Positions 1 through 8,368 of a stretch of 64,000 bases of DNA are shown here, piece after piece. Location of the stretch: NCBI GenBank assembly GCA_018052825.1, contig JAGPMN010000002.1:16143-80142 (forward strand). Reading direction: 5' to 3'. The position numbers and the translations under genes were made by a program. The DNA is from Methanothrix sp. (lineage in GTDB: Archaea > Halobacteriota > Methanosarcinia > Methanotrichales > Methanotrichaceae). Every line of letters begins with the position of its first letter. Position 1 is the stretch's first letter. A model generated the notes under the pieces. That model saw nothing but the letters and a program-made list of their open reading frames with translations, had not been told where the DNA came from and did not search any database.

Positions 1-410
1 ATATATGCCCGCAGCCCCATCTCCTTTGTGGCCTGGGCGGCTGCATCGGGGTAGTAGTACATGTCATTGTAGCAGGTGATGCCGAAGCGGATCTGCTCAA
101 GGCAGCCGAGCTTGACTCCCCAGCGCACATCCTCCTCTGTGATCCTTGCCTCTAAAGGCCAGATCTTTTCCTGCAGCCACGGCATCAGCTCCATATCGTC
201 TGCGTAGCCGCGCAGAAGTGTCATTGCCTGGTGGGTGTGGCCATTGATGAGCCCGGGAATGGCCAGCTTTCCATGTCCGTCCAAAATCTCAACATTATCG
301 ATATTTCTCAGATCCGGGCCGACATTCGTGATCCTGCCTTCTTCGATTAGTATGTCCTGGCCGGCCAGCAGCTCCCCGGACCGGATAATTGAGACGTCCT
401 TGATCAGCAT
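1..410 (-). CDS. Amidohydrolase (SAH/MTA or 5'-deoxyadenosine deaminase family), N-terminal part
   Basis: Only the first 136 codons lie in the window; the gene continues past the left edge. The translation starts MLIKDVSIIRSGELL, passes an LAIPGLINGHTHQAM metal-site segment (HxH of the amidohydrolase superfamily) at about residues 49-63, and has LLRGYADDMELMPWL, typical of MtaD/DadD-type deaminases that remove the adenine amino group of S-adenosylhomocysteine, methylthioadenosine or 5'-deoxyadenosine. In methanogens this activity recycles by-products of SAM chemistry. The ATG at 410 is the first one in frame; no strong ribosome site is visible, so a slightly different start is possible. Substrate specificity cannot be read from this fragment. 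Confidence 0.8.
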   Translation of the reverse strand, partial: MLIKDVSIIRSGELLAGQDILIEEGRITNVGPDLRNIDNVEILDGHGKLAIPGLINGHTHQAMTLLRGYADDMELMPWLQEKIWPLEARITEEDVRWGVKLGCLEQIRFGITCYNDMYYYPDAAAQATKEMGLRAY

Positions 411-525
411 CAGAGGGAGAGTGCCGTCAGAGGAAAAAAAATTATCGGGCCGGTCGGCTGCCAGGCCAATGGGCTTTCGCCAGATCGTCAGGCTTAAGAT
501 CTATCGGCTCAGAGTGGCTCGCCGG

Positions 526-643
526 GCTGAGGTAGCCAAGCGGCCTACGGCGCTGGTCTTGAAGTGCACCCTTCCTGCGGGATGGGCGGACGGGCAAACC
601 AGTGGTGCACTGCACCTCGTGAGTTCAAATCTCACCCTCAGCG
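526..643 (+). tRNA. tRNA-Ser(UGA) with a 33-nt intron
   Basis: Acceptor GCTGAGG (526-532) pairs with CCTCAGC (636-642), followed by discriminator G643 as expected for serine. D stem 535-537/549-551, anticodon stem 553-557/598-602, long class-II variable arm 604-617 (GGTGCA/GCACC), T arm 619-635 with TTCAAAT loop. The anticodon loop reads C-T-TGA-A and then is interrupted; the matching 3' half resumes at A597. The intron is therefore 564-596, between positions 37 and 38, the canonical archaeal site cut by the splicing endonuclease. No CCA is encoded. Confidence 0.9.
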
Positions 644-662
644 CTTTTTGCTTGAATTTTAT

Positions 663-1463
663 TCATCCAAATCCTTCCAGAAAGCTGAGTATGCACCTTC
701 CAAGATCCGAATGGTATCCGCCTTCGAGCAAGGCAAACCTCTCGCCCGTGCAGCTCTTCGAAATCCCTTTTATTATCTCGCCTATTTTTTTATAATCTTC
801 TATCCCGAGCAGCCCGCCCCAGTCCTCCCGGTAGGTGTCAAATCCGGCTGAAACGCCCACAATATCAAAGCTGTTCTCTCCAGCCGCAGATTCCACCTGC
901 TTCAAGTATCCTCTCGCATCCATAGTAAGATAGTCGAAGTTCGCATCCACCGATCCCGGATTGACTATCCTGACGTCGTGGTCCCCCCGGAATATGCTCA
1001 CAGTCCCGTCTCCGAAGTGCAGGTCGATATCAATAATCAGCACCCTCTTTGCCCCTGGCCTGATCCTCTGCACGGCTATGGCCATGTTGTTGAAGTAGCA
1101 CATTCCCCAGGCTCGATTGGCTGCGGCATGGTGCCCCGGCGGCCTGATCAGCGCGAAGGCTGGCTCGCCATTGGCCGCCAGCTCTGCCGCGCAGATGGCT
1201 CCACCTGCCGCCAGAGACGCCGCCTCGAGGTGGCCGCTAGCCTTCACACGATCTATATGCTCTTTTCCATGCACCAGGGATATGTCCTGCAATGTGCAAG
1301 GCTGCGGCTTTACAAAGTCGTAGCCGGCTCTCTTCAGCTCAACCGCAGGCAGGCAAACTCTATCCGGATTTTCCACGGGATTGGCCGGATATCTCTTTCC
1401 ATATTCACTGCTGTAGACGATCTTCACATCCCTATGAGATGAGCCTATAGAATTTAATATCAT
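663..1463 (-). CDS. Histone deacetylase superfamily (acetoin-utilisation/HdaH-like) deacylase
   Basis: 266 residues with the arginase/deacetylase fold signatures: RPPGHHA around 107-113 (paired catalytic His), IDIDLHFGDG around 144-153 (zinc-binding Asp and His), a GVSAGFD segment supplying the second zinc Asp, and a C-terminal LLEGGYHSD with the catalytic Tyr. Members hydrolyse acetyl-lysine or acetylpolyamine amide bonds; the natural substrate in archaea is generally unknown. GGAG lies a few bases before the ATG at 1463, supporting this start. It is divergent from the UPF0212 gene with a 48-bp gap. Confidence 0.85.
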   Translation of the reverse strand: MILNSIGSSHRDVKIVYSSEYGKRYPANPVENPDRVCLPAVELKRAGYDFVKPQPCTLQDISLVHGKEHIDRVKASGHLEAASLAAGGAICAAELAANGEPAFALIRPPGHHAAANRAWGMCYFNNMAIAVQRIRPGAKRVLIIDIDLHFGDGTVSIFRGDHDVRIVNPGSVDANFDYLTMDARGYLKQVESAAGENSFDIVGVSAGFDTYREDWGGLLGIEDYKKIGEIIKGISKSCTGERFALLEGGYHSDLGRCILSFLEGFG

Positions 1464-1511
1464 TCACTCCATCACAAGGGATAAATGATAAGTCCGCTCA
1501 GCCCATGAGCG

Positions 1512-1856
1512 ATGCCTAATTTCAATGTCCTGCTGGAGGGTGCCTGGCTGGTCAGGGATGTCAGGACCGAAGACGACGCAATCGGCGTGGCCATCTCAGA
1601 AGCCGGCAAGCGGCTGAACCAGAAGAAGATGGATTTTGTTGAGGTGGAGACGGGCCAGTGGGACTGCCCTGAGTGCGGAGAGCCCCTGGCAGGCGTCTTC
1701 CTCGTGGCCAGCACTGCCCTCGTCGCCCTGCTCTTCGAGATCAAGATCTTCAACGCCGAGAGCGAGGAGCATGCCGGGCGTATTGCCAAGTCGACCGTGG
1801 GCAAGGCCCTGGGTGCCGTTCCCCTGCGCGTTTTGGAGACCGCCCAGATCGAATAG
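1512..1856 (+). CDS. UPF0212 (DUF555) family protein
   Basis: 114 residues matching the archaeal UPF0212 pattern: an N-terminal NFNVLLEGAWLVRDV strand, a DDAIGVAISEAGK helix, a CPECG zinc knuckle-like pair near residue 50, and KIFNAESEEHAGRIAKSTVGKAL at the end. The family is conserved in euryarchaea and has no established function. The C-x2-C pair suggests metal binding, but only two cysteines are present, so a site would need a partner or dimer. Confidence 0.85.
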   Translation: MPNFNVLLEGAWLVRDVRTEDDAIGVAISEAGKRLNQKKMDFVEVETGQWDCPECGEPLAGVFLVASTALVALLFEIKIFNAESEEHAGRIAKSTVGKALGAVPLRVLETAQIE

Positions 1857-1955
1857 CAGGCGAGGATTCCTAATTACTTCAGGTCCCCTATTAGATATAC
1901 GGCTCGGGGCAGTGTCTCGATCTTGATGTAAAATAGTAGTAATAATCCTGGCGAT

Positions 1956-1974
1956 GCATAGTATGCTACTATGC
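1956..1974. repeat. 8-bp inverted repeat (GCATAGTA/TACTATGC)
   Basis: Perfect 8-bp arms separated by TGC, in the AT-rich gap between UPF0212 and the insertion sequence. It could form a short hairpin, but there is no T-run immediately after it on the UPF0212 strand. Confidence 0.5.
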
Positions 1975-2010
1975 CGATAGGAGCATTCTGATCATCCGCA
2001 GGATTTATAA

Positions 2011-3324
2011 TAAGGGATTGACGCTAAATAATCTATTCAATTTTTCTTTATTTAGATGCAGTTACACGTGGCTCTATCGAATAATTCCACATGGGATGTA
2101 ATTCATGTAAAATAATTTTCAATTGTGCCATATCTTCGTCCAATATCTTTATCCCTGTTTCATAATCTCGTTCATCCAATCGAGCCTCAATTTTTAGCCC
2201 CTTCTTTGTCTTGGTCGATCCGATTAGCTTGATAATGGTTTCATAGCTGGATAAAGGCTTTCCTCGCCAATTCATGCTTATGAATGAGAACATGCAATGC
2301 TCGACCTTATTCCACTTGCTCGTCCCAGGCGGAAAATGACTAACCGTGATGGTAATTCCGATTTCATCAGCCAATCGCTGCAAAAAGAACTTCCATCCCT
2401 TGTTTCGGCTTCCGTTGCTCCCACCGCCATCAGCGCAAACGAGTAAATTATTGCATCCTTCGTAGTGATATTTTCCAACCAAGCTCCACCATTGTCTGAT
2501 GCTCTCAACGGCAAATTCTGCGGTATTATGGCTTTTTCCGATATTAACGACCCCGTCGTTTCTTTTGAGATCATAAACCCCATAAGGAATCGCGGTGCCA
2601 ATCGCTTTGGATGGAAAATCATACACATTAACCAGTTCTGGTTGTCCTTTTTGCCTCCAACTCCTGCCCAAATTTTTATAGTTGCCGACTAACTCCTTTT
2701 TCTTGGCATCTACAGAGATTACAGGATCACCTGCATCAATGAACTTGGCGGCTTGACTATTGATATAGCGGAATTGGGTATCTCTCTCAGGACCTGATTT
2801 GCCTTCTAGGTTTTTTCGATTGGCTTGAAGCGAATAGCCGCTTTCTTTCAATAGCCGTCTCACTGTATCATGACTTACTTTATGATTTTTTAACCTCAGT
2901 TCTTCGGCGATGGCATAGGTTGATTTATATGTCCATTTTAGTAGGCTCATCGGGTCTCCAGCTGTGCTTTCTGATATGATTGCTTCTAGGTCGTCGATAA
3001 CTATGGGGTCCCAGACTTCCACCCTTTTTCTGCCTGCCCCGGATTCGCGGAGCTTCTCAGGAAGTTCCAATGGTTCTGCACTATTGAGTTCTCGAATGCC
3101 CTTGCTGATGGTATTTCTGGATAATCCTGTCATAGCTGAGACTTCGGAGACCCCGCCCCAGCCAATTTCAAGAGCCTTAGCTGCCGCGAATCTCCTCGCT
3201 TGAACGGGATCTGCCCCTGAAAGAGCTTTCAAGAACGGTTCACATTTTTTAGTCTCATTCACAACAAACTATAGAACGTTCTACTATTTAAAATTTGCTC
3301 AAATTATTTTCCGTCAAAACCTTA
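2011..3324 (-). mobile_element. ISAzo13-type insertion sequence, about 1314 bp
   Basis: A single transposase gene is bracketed by imperfect terminal inverted repeats of about 35 bp. The left end starts TAAGGGATTGACGCTAAATA at 2011; the reverse complement of the right end, from 3324 inward, starts TAAGGTTTTGACGGAAAATA. The shared core is TAAGG, TTGACG, AAATAAT, CAA and TTTT. Flanking bases are AT-rich with no convincing target duplication. The element is clearly lower in GC than its surroundings, which fits transfer. Because the transposase is full length, the copy may still be active. Confidence 0.75.
2048..3262 (-). CDS. ISAzo13-family DDE transposase
   Basis: 404 residues, intact. An N-terminal helix-turn-helix (GLSRNTISKGIREL, about 46-59) is followed by a second HTH-like region (YAIAEELRLKNHKVSHDTV) and an RNase H-fold catalytic core. 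Likely catalytic residues are D185 in VISVDAKKKE, D278 in LLVCADGGGSNG and E321 in SKWNKVEHCMFSF, the arrangement of the ISAzo13 group. It catalyses cut-and-paste movement of the surrounding element. Both ends lie inside the inverted repeats at 2011 and 3324. Confidence 0.9.
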   Translation of the reverse strand: MNETKKCEPFLKALSGADPVQARRFAAAKALEIGWGGVSEVSAMTGLSRNTISKGIRELNSAEPLELPEKLRESGAGRKRVEVWDPIVIDDLEAIISESTAGDPMSLLKWTYKSTYAIAEELRLKNHKVSHDTVRRLLKESGYSLQANRKNLEGKSGPERDTQFRYINSQAAKFIDAGDPVISVDAKKKELVGNYKNLGRSWRQKGQPELVNVYDFPSKAIGTAIPYGVYDLKRNDGVVNIGKSHNTAEFAVESIRQWWSLVGKYHYEGCNNLLVCADGGGSNGSRNKGWKFFLQRLADEIGITITVSHFPPGTSKWNKVEHCMFSFISMNWRGKPLSSYETIIKLIGSTKTKKGLKIEARLDERDYETGIKILDEDMAQLKIILHELHPMWNYSIEPRVTASK

Positions 3325-3325
3325 G

Positions 3326-3748
3326 TTATTTAAGTTCATTAGGCATGCAATAAATATCATCCAACTCATCTCCCCATTCTCCGGCATCCTCTTGCTCCCC
3401 CGCATTTGCGCAAGCCCTTCTGCTCTCTTCCTTCCGAGGTATATTGCCATGCCCTTCAGGGTGCAACAGTAGCTGGAATAGCTTTTCCTCCGTCCCCAAA
3501 GAAGAGAAGAGCTTCTTCAACCTATGCGCGAAGTCTTCGATCCTGGCTCGCAGCTCTCTGTCCGCCGGGCACTCCGGAAACGTGCTCGTCTCCTTCACCT
3601 CCTAGCAGATGAGCAGGTTCATCCTGGAGAGGTAGTAGGCGGCGGTGCAGACCTGGGGCTTGACTGAGTGGATGCGGCAGCCGATAGCAGCATCGAAAAA
3701 CGGGGATGGCTCGCCAGGCCCTCCATTCACCAGATTATTTTCAACCAT
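3326..3748 (-). pseudogene. Truncated YkgJ-like cysteine-cluster protein with an in-frame TAG
   Basis: One reading frame runs from ATG 3748 to TAA 3326 but contains a TAG at 3604-3602. The first 48 codons include GCRIHSVKPQVCTAAYYLSR, the C-terminal half of the Cys-rich (YkgJ, zinc/iron-chelating) motif; after TAG the frame continues for about 90 codons with an FPECPADRELRARIEDF helix region. The usual N-terminal CxxCxxC half is absent because the ATG overlaps the stop of the upstream phosphoesterase gene. The 3' end lies 2 bp from the insertion sequence. Truncation plus an amber codon favours a decaying gene. Alternatives are two separate small proteins (GTG start at 3598 with GGAGG nearby) or amber readthrough. 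Confidence 0.5.
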
Positions 3749-4520
3749 CCAGTTCGATCCATTTTATAGAGATATTATTGGAGACCTTTTTCCCTTCATC
3801 GCTGCCGCAATCTATCTCCACAACTGCCCCAAATCCCCTGCGCAGCTCTCCCGCATTGACTACCCTTGTCGCCCCGATCCTCCCCACCCCCCGCGCCTCA
3901 TGAATGTGGCCGCAGAGAAGCAGGTCTGGCTGAACCTCTTCTATGAAGCGGTGCAGGCTGACCGATCCCGAGCTCTCGCCATTAAAAAGTGTATCCTGCA
4001 CGCCACGAGGAGGCTGGTGCACAACCACGATTTTGCATTTCGCTGCCGCGGCCTGGGGATAGATGGCAGAGAGCCCTCTGTAGACATCCTCATCCCTGTG
4101 ATAGAAGCGGGCCGGATCAGATAGCCTGCGCGGGTCCCTTGCCACCGTACCCCCCATCCCCAGAAAGGCCACTGAACCGAAATGAAAGCAGGCGCGGTGC
4201 AGCATCTTAAGGCCCGCATCCCGCCACAAGTCCGGCACCGTATCCGGACGATCCATATTTCCCGGAACTATGAGCACAGGCAGGCCCAGGCCTGCCAGGG
4301 CCAGGGCTGCAGGCCGGGCTTCCTCCCTGTCAGAGCCATTGTGCAGGTCCCCGCAGAAGACTATCAGGTGGGGCCGGATGCTATCAACTGCGCCCTTCAG
4401 CCTCTCCAGCATCTCCAGGCGGTCGTGCAGGTCCGCCAGCACCAGAATGCGGAGCAGCCCATCTTCAGTGAGACTGTCACGCTCTGCGCTTTTGGCTCTG
4501 CTCCCGTCATCTCCGTTCAT
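3741..4520 (-). CDS. Calcineurin-like metallophosphoesterase
   Basis: 259 residues with the ordered metal ligands of the family: ILVLADLHDR (about 25-34), VFCGDLHN, IVPGNMD, VVVHQPP and CGHIHEARG. These bind two metal ions for phosphate-ester hydrolysis; the substrate is not predictable. AGGAGG stands 3 bases before the ATG at 4520, and a TATA-like TTTATAT sits about 35 bp upstream, so it probably heads its transcript. Its stop codon overlaps the ATG of the cysteine-cluster remnant, suggesting the two once formed a translationally coupled pair. Confidence 0.85.
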   Translation of the reverse strand: MNGDDGSRAKSAERDSLTEDGLLRILVLADLHDRLEMLERLKGAVDSIRPHLIVFCGDLHNGSDREEARPAALALAGLGLPVLIVPGNMDRPDTVPDLWRDAGLKMLHRACFHFGSVAFLGMGGTVARDPRRLSDPARFYHRDEDVYRGLSAIYPQAAAAKCKIVVVHQPPRGVQDTLFNGESSGSVSLHRFIEEVQPDLLLCGHIHEARGVGRIGATRVVNAGELRRGFGAVVEIDCGSDEGKKVSNNISIKWIELDG

Positions 4521-4603
4521 CTCCCTCCTGTAATTCTAAGCGTCAGGATGATATAAATAGAATACGAAGAATTCAGGAAATCGCAATTGAAAGAGGATAT
4601 GGT

Positions 4604-5212
4604 ATGAGGATCACAACATCACTTGCGGCCGGCCTGGCGATCCTGGCAGCTCTCATCGCCCTCGCCGCAACTGCATCCGCAGAGTGTGCGTCCTGTATGC
4701 AGGAAGGCAACTGGAGCCAGAGCGCCCAGAGCTTCATCGAGGGCAAGCCCATCAGCGACGAGCCCACTGAGTTCGGGCCGAAGGCCGTCAGGAAAACAGC
4801 GTCTCAATTCGAGAGGAGGGAGGTGGCCACCGCCGCCCCTGCCCAGGAGATCGTATTAAAGAGCATCAATGCCACACCATCCACAGCAGTTGTGGGTGGC
4901 CCCGTCAATATAACCGCAGTCTTCGGCCTCACCAACCAGACGACTGAAGCGAGTCCGGCAGATCTGCAGCTCACTGCCACTGCTACAATCAAGGACTCCG
5001 CCGGAAAAGATGCGGGAAAGCTCAGCCTGATCAAATCTGGCGCAAATGAATACTCCAGAGGGTGGACCGCCGGCTCTCCAGGAGTCTATAGCGTGGACAT
5101 CGCCGTCACAACACTCGAAGGCTCTGCGAAATTCGCGAGCGCTCTGCAAATCATCGTCTCCCCTGCCCCAGCCGGCAATGCCACAGATGGCGCTGCAACG
5201 GCCTCTAAATGA
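4604..5212 (+). CDS. Secreted protein with an Ig-like C-terminal domain, unknown function
   Basis: 202 residues. The first 27 form a signal peptide (positively charged MRITT, hydrophobic Ala/Leu core, ASA cleavage site). The mature part begins ECASC, is polar and low-complexity to about residue 75, and then gives a beta-rich domain (IVLKSINATPSTAVVGGPVN onward; YSRGWTAGSPGVYSVDI) resembling an immunoglobulin-like or cell-surface fold. Several N-x-S/T sequons are present. I do not recognise a family. Its stop overlaps the end of the convergent gene by 8 bp. Confidence 0.7.
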   Translation: MRITTSLAAGLAILAALIALAATASAECASCMQEGNWSQSAQSFIEGKPISDEPTEFGPKAVRKTASQFERREVATAAPAQEIVLKSINATPSTAVVGGPVNITAVFGLTNQTTEASPADLQLTATATIKDSAGKDAGKLSLIKSGANEYSRGWTAGSPGVYSVDIAVTTLEGSAKFASALQIIVSPAPAGNATDGAATASK

Positions 5213-5945
5213 TATCCGACAGCATCTGCCTGCGTGGGCCTTCTTGCATACGCAGATAGAACTTCGGATGGAGCCTTCCCCTCACCTTTACTTTTGCATA
5301 GGTCAGGATCAGCTCTCTATTTTTGGCCAGCTCTGCAAGCAGCCCGTCGAGATCTGACTTCTCCTCTGCAGTTAGCTCGATCTCGCTTTCCTTGCCTGTT
5401 GTCCAGTCAAGGATGCGGACAGCGTACCTGGTCCTGATGCGAAGAAGGCTGCCGGACTTTCTGTCGTCCTCACTCGCTATCCGGCAGGCATACTCCACCG
5501 GACCCTCAAATCCGGAGCACCTATCATCCGGCCGGCAGATCTGAAGGTCGGCGACTCCCATGTCAGGGTAGCCTTTGCTCTGCCTCTGCAGCGCCCGGCA
5601 TTTGGGGCAGTGCATCCTGGCAAACCACTCCTCGAATATGCGCTCCTCTACGCCTCCTGCGGCCTCCAGCCAGAGCAGCTTCGCCTCCTCCCTGCTGTAG
5701 CCCGCCTGCCCCAGAAATGAGGCCAGTACGGCAGCCATCCTGTGCCTGCCCTTCGCTGCCCCATCTTCTTCGCCTCTCTCCGCCTTGCCCAGGTCGATGA
5801 TGGCCTTGATGCAGGGAGGAAAGTCAGATGGCAGTGGAGGCCTGCCTGCTATCCAGAGCATCTCATCCTGGCGGTCTATCGACCGGACGGATACAGGGGT
5901 CTCCTTTTCCCCCGGAGGGGCCGGTGCGGTTTTTTTAGAGGGCAT
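5205..5945 (-). CDS. Protein with a DNA-primase large-subunit (PriL)-like Fe-S domain
   Basis: 246 residues. From residue 42 the sequence FPPCIKAII, then GRHRMAAVLASFLGQAGYS and later HCPKCRAL and C137/C143, resembles the C-terminal iron-sulfur domain of archaeal/eukaryotic primase large subunits (a PPCI cysteine, an R-H-x(2)-hydrophobic helix, then spaced cysteines). The final 90 residues, beginning around SLLRIRTRY, are a different charged domain of unknown role. If the assignment holds it may be a primase accessory factor or a repurposed nucleic-acid-binding Fe-S protein. It is too short to be standard PriL and the C-terminal region is unusual. Similarity was judged by eye. Confidence 0.5.
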   Translation of the reverse strand: MPSKKTAPAPPGEKETPVSVRSIDRQDEMLWIAGRPPLPSDFPPCIKAIIDLGKAERGEEDGAAKGRHRMAAVLASFLGQAGYSREEAKLLWLEAAGGVEERIFEEWFARMHCPKCRALQRQSKGYPDMGVADLQICRPDDRCSGFEGPVEYACRIASEDDRKSGSLLRIRTRYAVRILDWTTGKESEIELTAEEKSDLDGLLAELAKNRELILTYAKVKVRGRLHPKFYLRMQEGPRRQMLSDII

Positions 5946-5982
5946 GTCCGGGCCTCTTTCCTATGGCCAGAAGAAGTCTCTA

Positions 5983-7500
5983 TTACCTTTTGTGGCCTCC
6001 CACGAAGTAGGCCTGCGTCTCCTTATCCGGCCTGGCCTGCTGGGGCACTGGTGCCATTCCCCTGCTGGACTCGTACTCCATCCTCTCCCTGAGGATGCAC
6101 CGCCCCTCCCGCACGCCCCCAAGCGGATTTTTGGGCGTGCCCATGGAGTTCATGCAGCGGGCCATGACCGCCGCCCCTCTGGCCAGGCCGTCGTCCACAA
6201 AGACCACATTCTTCTCCACCTCATCCCACAGCCCCAGCTTTTGCATCTCCTCCAGTATCAGGCCTGGCTTGCCTCCGCTGATTCCAGCCCTGCCGGTAAC
6301 GCCTATGGCCGTCCTTCTGGTGACGATTTCCTCCTCGACCCCCACCTCAACCAGCCGGCGTGCGACGCAGGCCATGGCCAGGTCCAGAGCTCCGAACAGG
6401 ACCCTCGCATTTTTAGACCGGTAGATGTCTGAACCGATGCGGGAGAGCTTCGGCAGGTCGCTGCCGTTCAAACCCACATCGCAGCCGATGAGAACCACGT
6501 TGTTCTGGGCGGCGGCCCTGGGGTTCACAGGCACGAGTCCGTACTTGCTTCGGCTCTCCGGCACCTTTTCTATCACCACTACCTCATTTATCTGTTCTGC
6601 ATACTGCTGGGCCTCTTTGCCATAGTCGGGTTTTGTCTTGCCGTCGAATATGTCCAGGGTGGCTCCGATCGTCTTGTCCACAAGGCCCGTGCCCTGCACA
6701 ACGGCATCGGGAATGGCCCCGGCCAGGCCGAGGAGGTTGCCGATGGTGTGGGCGTATGGAAGCTCGTCGCTGGTCACCCTGCCGTCCAGTGTGGTGCCGA
6801 AGTCCATGGAGAGGCAGGGGTTTCGAAAGTCCACATCCGTCCAGCGGCTGCCCTCCTTTATGCCAGCGGTGGCCAGTTCACCCTCCATTTCGTTGGCCAC
6901 CACCTCAACGCCAGTCGAGCCCTGCGGCGGGAAGCATGAGGCCACAGCCCCCATGAATATCACCTTATCTATCAGGGTGAGGCGCTTGAACCTATCGGGT
7001 ATGTTTTGTATGCTCATGGCAGGGGTCATGAGCCTGGGCGGCACTCCGGCGTCAAGGCAGCCCTGGGCAAGGGCCAGGATGAAGGCTCCCACCTGGTCCG
7101 GAGACTCCAGCTCCGCCACCACGCCCGTGGAGCGCACAACGAAGTGCAGATCTGTCTTGATGTCCAGGCGGGCTTTGTTATGGCTCTCAATGAGCGTCTC
7201 CTTTACCAGATCTGCTACTGACTCCTTGGTTAGAGGCGTGCCGTTGATTGTGTGGGCGAAGATCTCCTCTCCTGCCCTGGGCCTTCTCACATCGCGGGTC
7301 ATCTTCACAGTCTTGTCCACGATGTAGGTCTTGCCCGTGTTCATGTCCGTGGCAGTGAGAACGCACTTGGTAGTGGTATTGCCCACCTCCACCGAGGCCA
7401 CTATGTAGAAGGGCCTCGCCTGCAGTTCCAGGTAGTTAAAGGGCGGGCTTTGAGCAATGCGCGGTGTGGGTTTAGACTTGAAGAGCCGACCGAGATTCAT
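5983..7500 (-). CDS. Methanogenesis marker protein 14
   Basis: 505 residues. The sequence IVASVEVGNTTTKCVLTATD near the N terminus and the long acidic ATPase-like body (GTTLDGRVTSDELPYAHTIG; VVFVDDGLARGAAVMARC) match the family found in nearly all methanogens and almost nowhere else. The fold recalls the ASKHA/acetate-kinase-actin ATPases (VGNTTTK resembles a phosphate-1 loop), related to reductive activators of corrinoid or nickel enzymes. The precise function is not settled; a role connected to methyl-coenzyme M reductase maturation is plausible but unproven here. Strong evidence that the source is a methanogen. Confidence 0.88.
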   Translation of the reverse strand: MNLGRLFKSKPTPRIAQSPPFNYLELQARPFYIVASVEVGNTTTKCVLTATDMNTGKTYIVDKTVKMTRDVRRPRAGEEIFAHTINGTPLTKESVADLVKETLIESHNKARLDIKTDLHFVVRSTGVVAELESPDQVGAFILALAQGCLDAGVPPRLMTPAMSIQNIPDRFKRLTLIDKVIFMGAVASCFPPQGSTGVEVVANEMEGELATAGIKEGSRWTDVDFRNPCLSMDFGTTLDGRVTSDELPYAHTIGNLLGLAGAIPDAVVQGTGLVDKTIGATLDIFDGKTKPDYGKEAQQYAEQINEVVVIEKVPESRSKYGLVPVNPRAAAQNNVVLIGCDVGLNGSDLPKLSRIGSDIYRSKNARVLFGALDLAMACVARRLVEVGVEEEIVTRRTAIGVTGRAGISGGKPGLILEEMQKLGLWDEVEKNVVFVDDGLARGAAVMARCMNSMGTPKNPLGGVREGRCILRERMEYESSRGMAPVPQQARPDKETQAYFVGGHKR

Positions 7501-7576
7501 GATTTTGGTATGGGGGGAAGGAGAGATTAATGTTTTGGGTCGGAGGATTCTGGGTCTGAGAGGGCTGACGAAGATG

Positions 7577-8320
7577 TTATGGCTGTTTCGTCGATGCCGT
7601 GCTATTCAAGCCGATCTGCCCTTTCAGCCAGCTCCATCCCTCCTTCTGCATGCGGTCCAGCTCCTTTTCTGCCGAGTCCTGCAGCCGGGGCAACAGCTCC
7701 CTCTCCAGCGTCTCCTTCAGCCTCCCTCCCAGGTCCTGGCTCTGATTTTCAGGGCTATTGTTCTGATCCACCTCATCTGAATCCCAAGGCAGCCTGAGGT
7801 CTGCCGGCTGGCCCTGTCGCCACCAGTTCTTTGGAATGAATTCGTTATTGGTGAAGTTGTGGAGGCTGGCATAGCCTGAGTCCACCAGGAGGCGGTTATA
7901 GCAGGGTGAGGCGATGGGCTGGCCGTACACTCCGCTCATGTAGGCGACGCAGATCAGCCTCCCGTAGCTGTCCCGGCCGCTGGCAGACCCGTCGTCTATG
8001 TCCAGAAAGACCTTTTTGTTCATGAGGACTGCGTATGTAAAGTCCCTGGCTGCCACCCCCTCCTCCGTATCCATCTCAGGAGAGTCGACATCCGCCAGCC
8101 GGACCCTCTCCACCTGGTAGGCGACTTTATCCGACGGCTTCTCAACTGTCACATCGAATGTGTCCCCGTCCACCACATTGGTGACAGTGCCCCAGGCCTC
8201 GTCCACAGCGGCGTTGGCGGCAGCGGCAAGAAGAACCGAAGCTGTCAGGCCGGCTAAAATACATAGGAATAGCGATGCCTTTCGATCTGAGCAGACGGCT
8301 CTATCTGCAATTGAGATCAT
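7577..8320 (-). CDS. Secreted staphylococcal-nuclease-like (TNase) protein
   Basis: 247 residues with an N-terminal hydrophobic signal segment (about 17-38, ending ANAAVDEA). The nuclease domain shows WGTVTNVVDGDTFDVTV, VRLADVDSPEMDT and DSYGRLICVAYM, matching the calcium and catalytic residues of the SNase family. A C-terminal charged helical extension of about 70 residues follows (LGGRLKETLERELL). AGGAGGA precedes the ATG at 8320. It probably degrades extracellular DNA or RNA. Confidence 0.85.
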   Translation of the reverse strand: MISIADRAVCSDRKASLFLCILAGLTASVLLAAAANAAVDEAWGTVTNVVDGDTFDVTVEKPSDKVAYQVERVRLADVDSPEMDTEEGVAARDFTYAVLMNKKVFLDIDDGSASGRDSYGRLICVAYMSGVYGQPIASPCYNRLLVDSGYASLHNFTNNEFIPKNWWRQGQPADLRLPWDSDEVDQNNSPENQSQDLGGRLKETLERELLPRLQDSAEKELDRMQKEGWSWLKGQIGLNSTASTKQP

Positions 8321-8368
8321 ATTCTCCTCCTTTTCGTCCCAGCAATAAATAATTTGATATGCTTATGG

